From Luidia sarsii (taxonomy: Eukaryota > Echinodermata > Asteroidea > Paxillosida > Luidiidae), in the NCBI GenBank assembly GCA_949987565.1, contig OX465107.1, positions 10,421,721 through 10,485,720 on the forward strand: a stretch of DNA of 64,000 nt, read 5' to 3'. Positions within the stretch are counted from its first letter, which is position 1. Every line of letters starts with the position of its first letter. Both the position numbers and the translations under genes were made by a program. Positions 1-11,440 of this stretch are shown here, one piece after another. Under the pieces are notes generated by a model, which did not search any database, was not told the DNA's origin, and was given only the letters and a program-made list of their open reading frames with translations.

Positions 1-189
1 AGCTTAAAATGTCACAATTTTCACCTCCAAAAGTGCTGTGGACACAATAGCATTTTGCATCACAAAAATACGCGGACGCATCCGCGTGTGAAATAAGTGG
101 ATGGAATATGATAAGTTTGATGTTACTTCATGTTTAAAGTTAATTCACTTTGAAGAAATAGTGTATAACGTTGTTTTTTTTCACCTTGA

Positions 190-836
190 AATAATGACGG
201 ACAGAGTTTTCACGCGCGACCCAACCTGGTGGAATGACCCACATAGATATTTCCATGCTGGGTTACTGGTAAAGGGCCCATGATGTCTAACGCTATGCGG
301 TTGAAAGGTGCACCACCGGGGGCTAATTGTAAAGCTGCTTTGTACATATTTTGGGGGCCTTACTTGCTTGACATGCAAGACAGCTTCTGACCCACATATC
401 CACAGAATGACGATACCCAACCCAATAGTAGTTCTTTTGGACTTTTGTTAGAGTACGTTTTTGATCGAGATGACCACCTGTGCGACTGTCATGACTTTGG
501 ATAAGGACCTCCTTCTGTAGACTAGACGGAACGACCAACTGGAGTGCAACTGACCTGTTTTTAAACTGACTACGACGGAAAAGAAGACCGTCCCTCAGTA
601 AAAGTTGGTCCCACTGGAACCAAAATGACTTGGTTTCTCGTGACAAGCCTGTGACTGTGATTAGTAGTTTGCAATTTACAAGTTGTGTTATCAGGATGTC
701 TAGACAAAGCATCCGCATTTTGATGCTTGCGGCCTGCTCGATGGTGGATCTTAAAGTCAAAAGTGGCCAGCGTTTCAAGCCATCTTGCCATCTGAAAAGG
801 TCAATCGTGCCCCCTCGACCATAGGGGCGTCTAAAA
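190..836 (-). pseudogene. Ty3/gypsy pol remnant (RNase H end and integrase)
   Basis: Reading right to left, about 791-690 encodes the end of a Ty3/gypsy RNase H domain (HHRAGRKHQNADALSRHP). About 520-330 encodes the integrase zinc-binding domain, with the spaced residues H (QSHDSRTGGH) and C (SCLACQAS), that is, an HHCC finger. Further on, 290-190 resembles the start of the integrase catalytic core (HGPFTSNP and KYLC), much decayed. RNase H and the zinc finger lie in different frames, and stops separate the finger from the core, so the piece is dead. Reverse transcriptase, protease, gag and LTRs are not visible. The remnant sits upstream of the first CWC22 exon, in the opposite orientation, inside an intron. 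Confidence 0.8.
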
Positions 837-859
837 GTGTAATTTTGTTACACACCTAT

Positions 860-3851
860 GATTAAAAGTAAGTACCCCTCGTACTCGCTTTCCCTCAAAA
901 GTACTTGAGCAAACTCGCAATCACTCGCTAGCGCTCGACAAAACTGCGGCCTCGTGAACTCTCGCAGAGTGGAGGGCGGCTCTTCAACAATGAGCATATG
1001 CGAGGGCTATCCATGACCCCACTCGCATTCTTGAGAAGACGCCCGTTTGCAAATCCACCAAGAATTCCATTGTGTGAGCGTCGGCTCCTTAAGCGGGACT
1101 TGTGACCACAAAGGGTTATTACACCGGCAAGCAGTGCGTGAATATTTCCAGACCAGGTCTTATGTTAAGGTTTTAGCTAGCACTATAGTGCTGTAAATTG
1201 CTTTCCTGAGACTAGAGAGACTTTTTTTAACCCTTTGCGCGTTGTCAGTGGCTCCAGTTGCCCAGCACTATTATGTGCATATTAGTCAAGATTTCTGTGA
1301 AATGCGTGACCCCTGACACCCAATAAGCTACACACAGCTTCACACACACGTGTACAACAGTATTCTATCACAAAACATCAATCATTTCTTGCCAAATTTC
1401 TCGTATTTTCCGATTAAAATTTCGCATGCTGAAACAAAAGACGGACACAATGGGCTCCCAGGCTGCATATCATACAGTTTTTATAGGAATTGGACTGCAG
1501 ATAATCGGACTTTGAGGAGCTTTTTCGGAGTTATTCTGACTACATTGAAGGTGCCATTTAGCGATAATGATGTTCCTATACATGTACGGTACTGCACATA
1601 GCACTGGATCTTCATTAGGCAAATATGGCGATGATTAGAACGATGGCCCCGTGGAAAGTTGGAGGGATACCTGTAGGCTTGGCAGCCTGTAATGCCGTGC
1701 AGAATGATGTTTTTCTGAAGTCCTATGACGATCACTGGCTTGTCAACTTCACCCACGCTAATGGTCAGCGTATTTTTGATATATCTCATTTGATAGGAAA
1801 TTTCATGCTGTGAATAAAAGTTATTTTTCATTTTTTCCCTGCAACACTCCCTTCACATTATAAAATTCGTGACAAGAAATGTTGGTGGATTTTATACAGC
1901 GCACCACAGGAAATGCAGCATCAGGGGAATAGTGTGTGTGAAAATACGTAGCATGCTAAGGGTTAAGTAGCCAATTTTTGTAGTTTCATTTAGGCCTAGG
2001 CCAATATAAAACATGTTTCCCTTTTTCTTTTTTAGGGGTTACATGTGTACGTGAAATAGCTGGATTCGCATCACAAAGTGCATTAGTTTTTTAATGTAAA
2101 GAAAGACGAATTTGAAAAAGATTTTCAATTTTCTGCAGATCATAACTCATCGAATGAAGATCATGTAGAACACATATTGAAAATGAATTCACAAGAACTG
2201 TGAAGCTGAAGTAATTCGTCAGGTAAAATGTGGTACAGCGCTGACATCCGGATCGGAATTATTTACTGTGACCCGTTGACAAGTTGCCGATAATATTAAT
2301 GATATACTTTCCTTTCATTGAAATACACTCAATCCTCCCTTTAAGACACATGTAGATTATTCCCTAGGAATACATGCTTAGCATTGAATTTGTTTTGTAA
2401 GGTAAAGTGCATTTCTCGTATAAATTCCGTGAGGATTTTTCTTCTACTCTTTTTTAGGGTGTCTGGGAGCAGGAATGTGCCTGCACTGCAGGGAATTTGT
2501 TTTCTCTGTGAATACATTATTGAAGTCTTTGCATTATTTCCGAATATGAAGGCCTACTTTTTAAGATATTGGGATATAAGACGTTCTGTCACAATACGTA
2601 TATTTTGACAGAACCTTTCATACTTGTTGAAACACAGATGTTGTTTGAAGATTACTGCATTAGGTACAATGTACATGTATCTATAGGCACACAGTACTAT
2701 AGATGACTGCATTAGGCATAGGCACACAGTACTAGGTGCACTGCCCTAGATAGCTGTCCCACTGCTGACAAATGTAATACATTGTTGCTCAACTCATCAG
2801 AAAATGTGGGATCTTATGCATGTTTGCAACTTTTCATGGTCTAAAGAAGAATGCTGTAAAATCTGTGCTGACTTGTGTAGTTTTATTCATGGTCCCAGGA
2901 AGCTGCCACAGGCCCCTACAAATCTGCACCAGTCTGCACCCATTTGCCCCCCTTTTCTTGCAGTTATGACAGTTTGAAATTTTAAGGTTTCACAAAAGGT
3001 GTATTCTGAGGAGGATCACACCATTTTACCCACGACTTCCGTTCAACAAATCACTTAAAAGTAAATGATAAAATGTAACTTTTCAATATCAAAACCCAAA
3101 CGAACACAAAATACAAAATACGAACATCAAAATGTAGCCAATAACCCTCCTTTCCTGTATTTTCACAATGGTACGGTCTTCGTACATGCGCGGCCGCTTC
3201 GGCAAATGCAAGCCTTGCAGAGCTCGACTCGGTGAATACCGGGCCGTTCGCCCGCGAGAGTGGAGACCCATAAATTCTTGACCTTTTTGCTCTTTCTTAC
3301 TCCGTAACTTTGTTAATATTGATTGTATTGGATTGAAACTTTCACAGACGAGAGATGAGATATTCAGCAAAAAATATGTGAGGAACTATGATTACAGTAC
3401 CGTATGTTGGTAATCATGTTTTGTAAAAATTGTTTCTGTATAATGTTGAAAATTTCCACACGCAAGCTCGTTCGAACAATTTTGATGTCACTGAAGAACT
3501 TACTATAATAATCGCCACCGACTCATCAGAGGCATTTCTTTTAATTATTGTATAAATAATGTGCAAAACATCAGTAACAGTAAATTAACGTCCATAACGA
3601 TCACATGCACCCAACGTAAATAATCAATTCAACAAGTAGGCCTACAATGAAACTACCAACGCAAACTTCACATAAATGTGGCAGCAGTGACATCTCTCCG
3701 TTTTAGTTGGTCCATAGTTGGTCGTGCATGTAGTTGGTCCTCTCAATCTTTGTTCAAGGCGAGCTCAACTGGAAGGTCACGGGTCAGTGAGTACTCCCTA
3801 GTACTCGCATGGTGATTTCGAGCGAGTTTGAGCAAGTGAATACTTTCCTGT
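860..3851. mobile_element. About 3-kb TIR element, copy 1 (non-coding)
   Basis: The left end (TTAAAAGTAAGTACCCCTCG) matches the ends of a second copy at 31631-34519. Subterminal DNA at both ends is rich in short ACTCGC/GCGAGT words. Internal blocks at about 1040-1080, 2240-2350, 3060-3380 and 3530-3760 match the second copy in reverse order and on the other strand, so the copies are inverted relative to each other. No transposase-like ORF is present, so this is a non-autonomous element. The right end, near 3851, is less well preserved than the left. The superfamily is not determined, because no clean target-site duplication is visible. Confidence 0.6.
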
Positions 3852-4317
3852 CCGTCCCACCCTCATTCCTCATTCCTCAATGTCTAAGTTTTCGTGGTGA
3901 ATGTGCTGTGGGGCATCATGGGTAGGACTGTACAGAGTGCTATTTTAAAATCTTAGCTCTTTAAACTTTTGCTCTTAGACCCCAACTGGACTTCTTTAGG
4001 GAGAGTCATTATTGCAGGTATTGAAAGTCTGATATATATTTTTTTAAGCTGTTTTGATGGTCTGATGGGCAAAGCTTGAAGTATTTGGTATTACCAAATT
4101 ACTGCACACAAATATATCATATTTTTTCTATTGTACCTAAAACATGTTTCAAAATACAGTGATAGAATGCCACCTTGGCCTTGCTTCTTCATGGAATGCC
4201 AATAGGGACGTGTTGTTCATAACAAGATTATAACATTATAATGCATTGACCTGTCCATGTACGCACTTTCATTCTGTCTCATTTTGTCAGTTTTCTTTTT
4301 CATTCTTTTCTTTACAG

Positions 4318-4411
4318 GGGTCTCTTGTCCCGTTCTATTATACAAGCCCAGACAGCATCACCAACATTTACACATGTGTATGCTGCGCTTGTAGGAATCA
4401 TCAACTGTAAG
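4318..4411 (+). CDS. CWC22: CWC22 internal exon (MIF4G domain part)
   Basis: A 94-base exon lies between a polypyrimidine tract ending in TTTACAG and a GTATCA donor. It begins with the last base of a split codon, then reads [17 protein letters not shown] and [15 protein letters not shown] recognise this as the start of the MIF4G domain of the splicing factor CWC22, where vertebrate proteins read closely similar residues after an RGR. CWC22 is an essential spliceosome subunit whose MIF4G domain binds eIF4A3 and so helps place the exon junction complex. The exon ends in phase 0, and the next recognisable exon (31419) starts in phase 0 with the residues that follow in the family. The upstream exon lies outside the window. 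Confidence 0.9.
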
Positions 4412-4879
4412 GTATCATATCTGTTTCAGTTATATATTAGCTTTTATTTTGATGGTTGCCTCGCAAAAAGTCTACTAATCTTTGCCTGCCTTTTCCTAGG
4501 ATGAAATCTCTAGCGAACGTCCCTTATATAAAATAGTTCTGTTTGCGACGGATAAACATACCTCGGAAATTCCTCCTTTTTGAGTTAATTCCAAATAACT
4601 AGTTTCGTGAAAACCTTGTGGGGTACCAACAATGTACCCCACAAGGAGCGGGCCCATTGTTCTGAGTACCCACCCATTGTTCCAGTACCCCACAACCTAC
4701 CTTACGTAAGCCCACACACCCACACACACAGACACACACACGTCTGTTACGGTCCATAGTATACCCTTATCGATTTATTTCACAGAAATATATTGTGCCG
4801 ATTGTTTTAGTGAGATTTGAAAATGATGCATTGTTCAAAAACCCCCGTATGGCGGTCATCGGCGCTGAAAAACCCCCTG

Positions 4880-5645
4880 GCCAGCCTAGTGGACGTTGTC
4901 CCCTGGTGCAGACTGAGGATGCGTCCCCTGCAAATGCACCTTCTGGCACATTACAGACCCAAGACAGATCCAATCTCTCTCTTGGTCCCAATCGACGAGA
5001 GCATTGGTCCGCACCTTCGATGGTGGCTACAAGAGTGGAACACTCTGTGCGGACAGAGCTTCCCCAGGAAGGATCCTCAGATCACTATCTCCACAGACGC
5101 TTCCAGCGAGGGTTGGGGAGCCTACCTCCCCCCTTGACAAGTGTCAGGAACATATGATGCCAAGACTCGATCCCTTCACATCAACGTTCTCGAGCTTCAG
5201 GCCGTGATAAATGCCCTACACCACTTCAAAGCGGAGGTAGTGGGCCGATCTGTCCTAATCCGGACTGACAATACAACGGTGGTAGCATATATCAACAAGG
5301 AGGGCGGTTCTACTGTTCTACTGAACCTGGAAGATGTTTCACTTGGCAATCAGAAACAAAGTCGACCTACGCGCAACCCACGTTCCGGGTGTCAAAAACA
5401 GCTTGGCAGATGCCCACTCCAGGGGCAAGGTGATCCCTATGGAGTGGTCACTGAACAGGGCAGTAGCAAGTCGAGTCTTCTTAGTGCTGGATCGTCCAGA
5501 CCTGTTTTCCTTTGCATTCAATACCCAGCTCCCAGTGTTCTACTCGAGATACGATCATCCGCAGGAATGGGCTGCAGATGCACTATCAATAGACTGGACG
5601 AACATGTTTTCCTACGCCTTTCCTCCAATCTCCATCCTCCTGACA
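4880..5645 (+). pseudogene. DIRS-like fragment (RNase H region)
   Basis: This stretch is nearly identical to 10465-11240 of the complete DIRS-like element. It encodes the end of the RT, the RNase H motifs (ISTDASSEGWGAYL, HINVLELQAVINALHH, VLIRTDNTTVVAYIN, THVPGVK) and the start of the following region (DALSIDWTN). Frame is lost around 5130 and again near 5310, where a short deletion shortens the GG-T segment relative to the full copy. Both ends are abrupt, with no terminal repeats. It is therefore a fragment, not a separate insertion with its own ends. The right end runs straight into a trinucleotide microsatellite. Confidence 0.85.
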
Positions 5646-5648
5646 GTC

Positions 5649-5693
5649 ATTATTATTATTAGTAGTAGTAGTAATAGTAGTAGTAGTAGTAGT

Positions 5694-5740
<47 letters not shown>

Positions 5741-5746
5741 CAGTAG
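5649..5746 (+). repeat. Compound (ATT)/(AGT)/(AGC) microsatellite
   Basis: The run changes from ATT to AGT to AGC units over about 98 bases. It produces a spurious polyserine reading frame. It marks the junction between the DIRS fragment on the left and a different repeat on the right. Confidence 0.95.
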
Positions 5747-6010
5747 AAAGGTCTATAATCTTTTGCGGACGTGTCAGAAATCACAAGAGGAAATCATCCA
5801 ATCAAATTTTTTTTACGAGTGGCATGGAGACACTGGTCGACCAACAAAACCCGGAGGTGTATCGATGTGGCCATCGTTGGCATACAGGTTTTTTCCAGAT
5901 GTGAAAGCTCGTACATTTTTAGGCCTAAGGTCGCAAATTGTTGTGTTTTCGCAGATCGTTTGTGTATCATTTGCGAAGAGAGCTTCGTACGTTGGACTTG
6001 TAAACCCTCA
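5747..6010 (-). repeat. Fragment of long-armed foldback family
   Basis: The segment matches the reverse complement of about 26040-26215. Shared features include the GGACGTGTCAGAAATCACAA word, the ACGAGTGG segment and the TAGGCCTAAGGTCGCAAATT segment with its CGCAGATCGTT continuation. It carries neither terminus of that family. The next stretch, 6011-6350, holds nothing recognisable. Confidence 0.75.
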
Positions 6011-6350
6011 ACATGTCGTCACTTGAGTCAGACATGATGCTATAGCAGGCTGTCGTATAGTGACGTCACGACTCTTGGGCTTAAGTCTTGGTACCCGATA
6101 TCTTTTGTTTTGCTTTTGCTTTGAGTAGGCGATGGAATAGGGTCATGAAAACTATAATTGTTAACATATTCCCTCACATTCCAGAACTATGCAGCTGTGT
6201 TTTCTGGATAAACACATGTCTGCTATGTGTTAATGCATGTTTAAAAAATATTAATTTCCAGCACGGCACATCCTCTTTAACCATTTACTGCTGTACCGCT
6301 CCAGGCACCATGTCCCTGCTCTTATTCAGATTCAAGCAACAAATTGATGT

Positions 6351-6513
6351 AGTCTACTTCGTTCACTTACCCAAATAGCTACTACGTATGCATATTTATC
6401 CAGCCGACAGGCTTAATTGCTAAAAAGATTAATCAACCAACGAGCGCCCTCTCGGGGCCTACCCGCCATGCTACGTCATGAATCCGCCATGATGCTTCCT
6501 CTATTTTCTAGCG
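6351..6513 (+). repeat. DIRS-like left inverted terminal repeat
   Basis: About 163 bases match the reverse complement of 12841-13032. The inner part is strongly conserved, for example the GAGCGCCCTCTCGGGGCCTA and CGCCATGATGCTTCCTCT segments. The outermost about 30 bases differ between the two ends, which is normal for DIRS elements. Confidence 0.92.
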
Positions 6514-6892
6514 ATGGACAGCGTGCAGAAGCAAAAATATTTTGCTCTCGCCTTTTGACGAGTTTCTGTACGTCCTTTCGCTTTAAGATTTCGGTGTTAG
6601 AGATATATCAACCAAGTAAGTTGTGTAGAATCTGTAGAGTTCAGTGTTTGAGTAATTCTTCTTCATTAGGAGTGATTTTGGAGTCGTTTTTGATTTCGGG
6701 TGTGAAGCCGACTGTCGGCCTCTTTGTCTGACGTTGCGGTTAACGGGCCAGGTTAACGGGCCAGGTAGGCACCGCATACACCGGAGGGTTATCCCGTGAC
6801 CGAGCAGGTTTCACTGGTCTCCCTTGTTTTTGTTTGGGGGATTAATTGTATCCCTCTTAGCCGAATAGTAAACTTCTCCTTAGTTTATATTT

Positions 6893-7600
6893 TCTAGAAT
6901 AGGCGCTGGGCATATCGATAGAGGTCGTTCCCTGCCCCCCGGCCTTCTCCCAGTCTAGAACAGGCGTACCGCTGGGTATATCGACAGAGGTCGTTCCCTA
7001 CCCCCGGCCGTCTCACAGTCTAGAACAGGCGTACCGTTGGGCATATCGTCAGAGGTCGTTCCCTGCCCCCGGCCATCTCCCAGTCTAGAACAGGCGTACC
7101 GCTGGGTATATCGACAGAGGTCGTTCCCTACCCCCGGCCGTCTCACAGTCTAGAACAGGCGTACCGTTGGGCATATCGTCAGAGGTCGTTCCCTGCCCCC
7201 GGCCATCTCCCAGTCTAAAACAGGCGTACCGCTGGGCATATCGACAGAGGTCGTTCCCTGCCCCCGGCCGTCTTACAGTCGAGAATAGGCGTACCGTTGG
7301 GCATATCAACAGAGGTCGTTCCCTGCCCCCGGCCGTCTCCCAGTCTAGAACAGGCGTACCGGCGTTGGGCATATCAACAGAGGTCGTTCCCTGCCCCCGG
7401 CCGTCTCCCAGTCTAGAATAGGCGTACCGCTGGGCAGAGCGACAGAGGTCGTTCCCTGCCCCCCGGCTGTCTTGCAGTCCAGAGGAAGGTTTTTTGCACG
7501 GAACATAATCGACAGAGGTCGTTCCCTGCCCCCAGGCTGTCTTGCAGTCTAGAGGAAGGTTTTTTGCACAGAACATAATCGACAGAGGTCGTTCCCTGTC
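6893..7600 (+). repeat. 65-bp tandem array in DIRS-like 5' region (12 units)
   Basis: The word GAGGTCGTTCCC recurs at 6921, 6987, 7052, 7117, 7182, 7247, 7312, 7380, 7445, 7515 and 7585, with one altered start. The spacing is almost always 65 bases, rising to 70 in the last two units. Each unit also carries CCCCCGGCCGTCTC and TCTAGAACAGGCGTACCG. The array lies between the left terminal repeat and gag, where the promoter or leader would be. It opens long spurious frames on both strands. The last two units carry a distinct AGGAAGGTTTTTTGCAC variant. Confidence 0.93.
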
Positions 7601-7624
7601 CGGGGCTAGCTCGAGCGGAACGGT

Positions 7625-9433
7625 ATGGATCTCCGTGATGGAAATGGGGGTAAGCCCCCCCCCCCCCCCCCCCCCCGTCTATCCACGGGCCCTCAAGCTG
7701 CCACCCGTAGGGGTCCCGCGGCAAAGAAGGGCGTAGCTAAGTCTGCGAGCGGTCCCAAGGGTAAGACCCCTAAAGGGACTAACAGCCAGGCGAGCACGCC
7801 ACCGGGTTCTGCTCCGGTGGCGACGCCGGACCGCCGGACTCCGATCTCTCGCGGCTCCGTGGGAGTTTCCTCGCCACGTCCTCCCGGGCTGCTGGGCCGC
7901 CCAAGGGGTGACCAATCACGGGGCGGCACTAGGGCGGGGTCCGTATCACCAGCCCCTTCGACCCGTTCGTCGCGTCCTGGGCTTGCCGCTGCCGCCCGTG
8001 CAGATGGGGCAGGACTCGCGGGAACCGACCCGCCCCCGCCTACCCGAGAGAGAGACTCGCAGTCAACGTCATTCCTGGATCAGTGCTCCGGAATTCCACG
8101 GATGTTGTCTGAATCCTCGCAATCAAGTGGCTGGAGTAGTAAGAAGAGGAAGCACAAGGCGGTGCCGTCTTCTTCGGGGAATTCCCCCCACAAGACGAAG
8201 CACCGACCCAAGAAAAGCAAGGGTGTGTCATCGGAGGTCTTCCTGAAAGCTTTCCAAGACATCAATCTTTCGCTGGCAACTCTAGCTTATCAACAGCAGT
8301 GGAGAGCGGCCCCAACAGGGGCTGCGGCCACCTTTCCTGACCCGGATCCCGGCCTAATCCTCCCCGATCCGGGCGGGATGACATTGGCACGTGCCGGCGG
8401 GAATTTCGCTGCACTCGTCCATGGATATCGACGATCGCGATATCTCGGAAGGGGAGTGCAGCGATGTCAACCCCACCCCCGCACGCTCGCAAGATGCGCA
8501 TTCGGGGGATGATGAGGCCTCTGACCCAGGCAATTTTTCGCCATTTGAGACTCAGCTAAGACTGATTCAAAGGGACATGGTTCGAGTGCTGCAACTGCCA
8601 GAGGACAGTAAGCCAGAGACCACCCACTGCTCATTCAAGCGCCGGACAGCTGTGGAGGAGTCCCGAGATCCAGCTTTTCCCACTATGCCGCTGGATCGCT
8701 TATGCACCGATCGTATCCAACGTATCGCCGATGCAAAGAGATGGACTGCTTATAACAAAAGATCAGCAGCCTACTTCCGGTTCCCGGAAATGACCTGGAA
8801 GATTTCCTCACAGTTCCTTTGATTCCAGACACGGCAAAGGACAAATTGAGGGTGGATAGCGGCAAAGCCCCGTCAGTAAAGTCAATATTTGGCGACAAAT
8901 CTAGAGCTAGGATGGAGGACTTAATGGCTAAAGTCGACGAAGCAGCCAGGTTTGGCTCACGAACAAACGCCTTCTTGCTGTTATTGTCCGAATATATCGT
9001 CTGCGCATGTGAAGAAAACTCACAAGTCCTGACAGATATGTTAGCAGTAGCCTTCAGATGTCTAGATGAGATTCTTCGTTTTCCTCTAGATCAATTTACG
9101 AGAATCTCCCTTTTGTCCGCAAGATCACGCAGAACTAACGCGATTGAGGCACTCTACATTCCACATGAGGGAGCTAGGAAGAGATTAGAAAATCTTCCTC
9201 TTCTAGGCAAGGATCTCTTCGGAGGAAAATTTCAGGAAATTCTTGAAGCTGAAGCAAAGAGAATTGACACAGCGGACAAGCTAAGCCTGAAGAGGGCTAC
9301 GGCTACTACCAATCCTAGACCAACTGTGAAAAAGGCGACAAGGGGTGCACCCTCTTTCCGCCCTGCCCTAAGGAAACCCTTTAAGCCCTTTTGTCAGCAG
9401 CCTGCCCAGGCGTCGATCGGAGCAACAGTTTAA
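7625..9433 (+). pseudogene. DIRS-like gag (two frameshifts)
   Basis: The reading frame starts at ATG 7625 with a proline/serine/arginine-rich, low-complexity N-terminus of about 180 residues. A polyproline tract encoded by a C-run lies near its start, followed by a basic stretch (KKRKHK, KTKHRPKK). A helical segment follows (EVFLKAFQDINLSLATLAYQ). The frame shifts near 8400 into an acidic segment (MDIDDRDISEGECSD) leading to ETQLRLIQRDMVRVLQLP. It shifts again near 8780 into a helical, conserved C-terminal domain (for example AFLLLLSEYIVCACEEN) that ends at 9433. DIRS ORF1 proteins are thought to act as the nucleocapsid-like Gag. The same gag, more decayed, occurs at 57042-60500. Confidence 0.8.
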
Positions 9434-9479
9434 GCCGCCCGCCCATATACCGCCCCAGCCACTCGGAACGTGCGACCTA

Positions 9480-11438
9480 ATGTTCGTGGACGTGGCGGTG
9501 GGACTTCAGCACCCCGTTACGGGGGGCGGCGGTGACGCCCCAGCCGAGTCGACCCCGACACCGGGACCCGTTGGGGGTCGTCTCAGAGACTTCGTAGGGT
9601 CCTGGAGAGGGATCACCTCCGACGCATGGGTGCTTTCTATAGTCAGCCACGGCTATCAAATAGAATTTACAAGCACCCCTCCGCCGGAGTCATGCATTCG
9701 CGAAACGTTGATCCCAACAAATGCAGAAAAATGTCTCGCCCTCGAACAAGAGATAATATCTCTAATAGAGAAGAGGGCTGTCTGCCTAGTCCCTCCAGCA
9801 GACTAGTTCTCAGGCTTCCTGTCGTCCTCCTTCTTCCTGGTACCGAAGAAGGCGACTGGCGAATGGCGGCCAATCGTGAATCTAAAACCGCTGAACAAAT
9901 TTGTCAGACCCAAGCGTTTTCGAATGGAAACTCTCAAAGTAGTTCTGGCCTCGTTGCAAACTCCGGCTTGGGGAACGTCATTAGATCTGAAGGATGCATA
10001 TCTCCACGTCCCCATCAGCTAAGGACACTACCGATTCCTACGCTTCCGGTATCAGGGAAGCACCTACGAGTTCACTTCCCTCCCCTTCGATCTTTCAACC
10101 TCACCAAGGGTGTTTACCAGGATTGTACGGACGGTAGCCTCACGTCTCCGGCGCGAGAACATCATGATATTTATGTATCTCGACGACTGGCTAATTGTGG
10201 GAAGATCGAGCGAAGAGGCTGCTCGGAACCTGAGAGACACATACACCCTGACGACGGAGCTAGGGTTCATCATCAACGAGAGCAAGTCCCAGCTAATCCC
10301 ATCCCAGGAAATTACTTTCCTGGGAGCAGACATCGATCTCCGAAGGGGGATAGCCGTTCCAACAAAGGAACGTGTTGCCAACCTGTTGGAATGTGTCAAG
10401 CTGTTTCTATCCATCCGCGTCGGTCCAGCACGGGCATGGTTGAAACTTCTGGGATTCATGGTCAGCCTGGTGGACGTTGTCCCCTGGTGCAGACTGAGGA
10501 TGCGTCCCCTGCAAATGCACCTTCTGGCACATTACAGACCCAAGACAGATCCAATCTCTCTCTTGGTCCCAACCGACGAGAGCATTGGTCCGCACCTTCA
10601 ATCGTGGCTACAAGAGCGGGACACTCTGTGCGGACAAAGCTTCCCCAGGAAAGATCCTCAGATCACTATCTCCACAGACGCTTCCAGCGAGGGTTGGGGA
10701 GCCTACCTCCCCCCTCGACAAGCGACAGGGACATGGGATGCCAAGACTCGATCCCTTCACATCAACGTTCTCGAGCTTCAGGCTGTGATAAATGCCCTAC
10801 ACCACTTCAAAGCGGAGGTAGTGGGCCGATCTGTCCTAATCCGGACCGACAATACAACGGTAGTAGCATATATCAACATGGAGGGCGGTACAAGGTCCCC
10901 CCAACTGTGCTACCGAACCTGGAAGATGTTTCACTGGGCAATCAGAAATAAAGTCGACCTACGCGCGACCCACGTTCCGGGTGTCGAAAATTGCATGGCA
11001 GATGACCTCTCCAGGGGCAAGGTGATCCCCACGGAGTGGTCACTGAACAAGGCAGTAGCAAGTCGAGTCTTTTTAGTGCTGGATCGTCCGCACATAGACC
11101 TGTTTGCCTCGGCACTCAACACCCAGCTCCCAGTGTTCTTCTCGAGATACCATCATCCGCTGGCTTGGGCCACGGATGCACTATCAATAGACTGGACGAA
11201 CATGTTCGCCTACGCCTTTCCTCCAATATCCATCCTCCCGGCAGTCATCAGGGAAATGGAGAGGGACAAGTGCAAAATTCCATTGAGTGCCCCCTTCTGG
11301 CCGCGTCAGCTGTGGTTCCCGCGATTGGTGATGCTCCTAGTGGGACCCCCATTAGTCCTCCCAGATCGTCACGACCTACAGTACTCCTGCAGCCTCGATC
11401 CCTGTTCCGCCACCCGGCTCCAGGAGATCTCCACCTAA
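9480..11438 (+). pseudogene. DIRS-like RT, RNase H and Dam-like region
   Basis: In one frame, the RT fingers and palm (LKPLNKFVRPKRF, SLDLKDAYLHVPIS) lead to the catalytic box MYLDDWL near 10177. RNase H follows at about 10660-11010, with ISTDASSEGWGAYL, LELQAVINALHH, IRTDNTTVVAYIN and DDLSR holding the acidic residues. The C-terminal part (IDLFASALNTQLPVFFSRY, DALSIDWTNMFAYAFPP) corresponds to the stretch that DIRS elements carry between RNase H and the recombinase, described in the family as Dam methyltransferase-like. Two in-frame stops break the RT: TAG at 9803-9805 and TAA at 10019-10021. The frame is otherwise open from 9480 to 11438. Confidence 0.88.
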
Positions 11439-11440
11439 CG

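Noticed and set aside
5334..6026. 230-codon plus-strand frame with polyserine
   Set aside because: It crosses from a DIRS fragment through an AGT/AGC microsatellite into an unrelated repeat, so no single gene underlies it.
6955..7576. Long open frames on the minus strand over the 65-bp array
   Set aside because: They result from the periodic repeat, which happens to lack stops, and the peptide is just the translated unit repeated.
6893..7600. Possible CRISPR-like regular array
   Set aside because: The whole 65-bp unit is repeated, with no unique spacers, and the context is a eukaryotic retrotransposon leader.
9626..10951. 441-codon frame overlapping the RT
   Set aside because: It is the wrong frame of the RT/RNase H region; the frame with catalytic YLDD and RNase H motifs is the other one.
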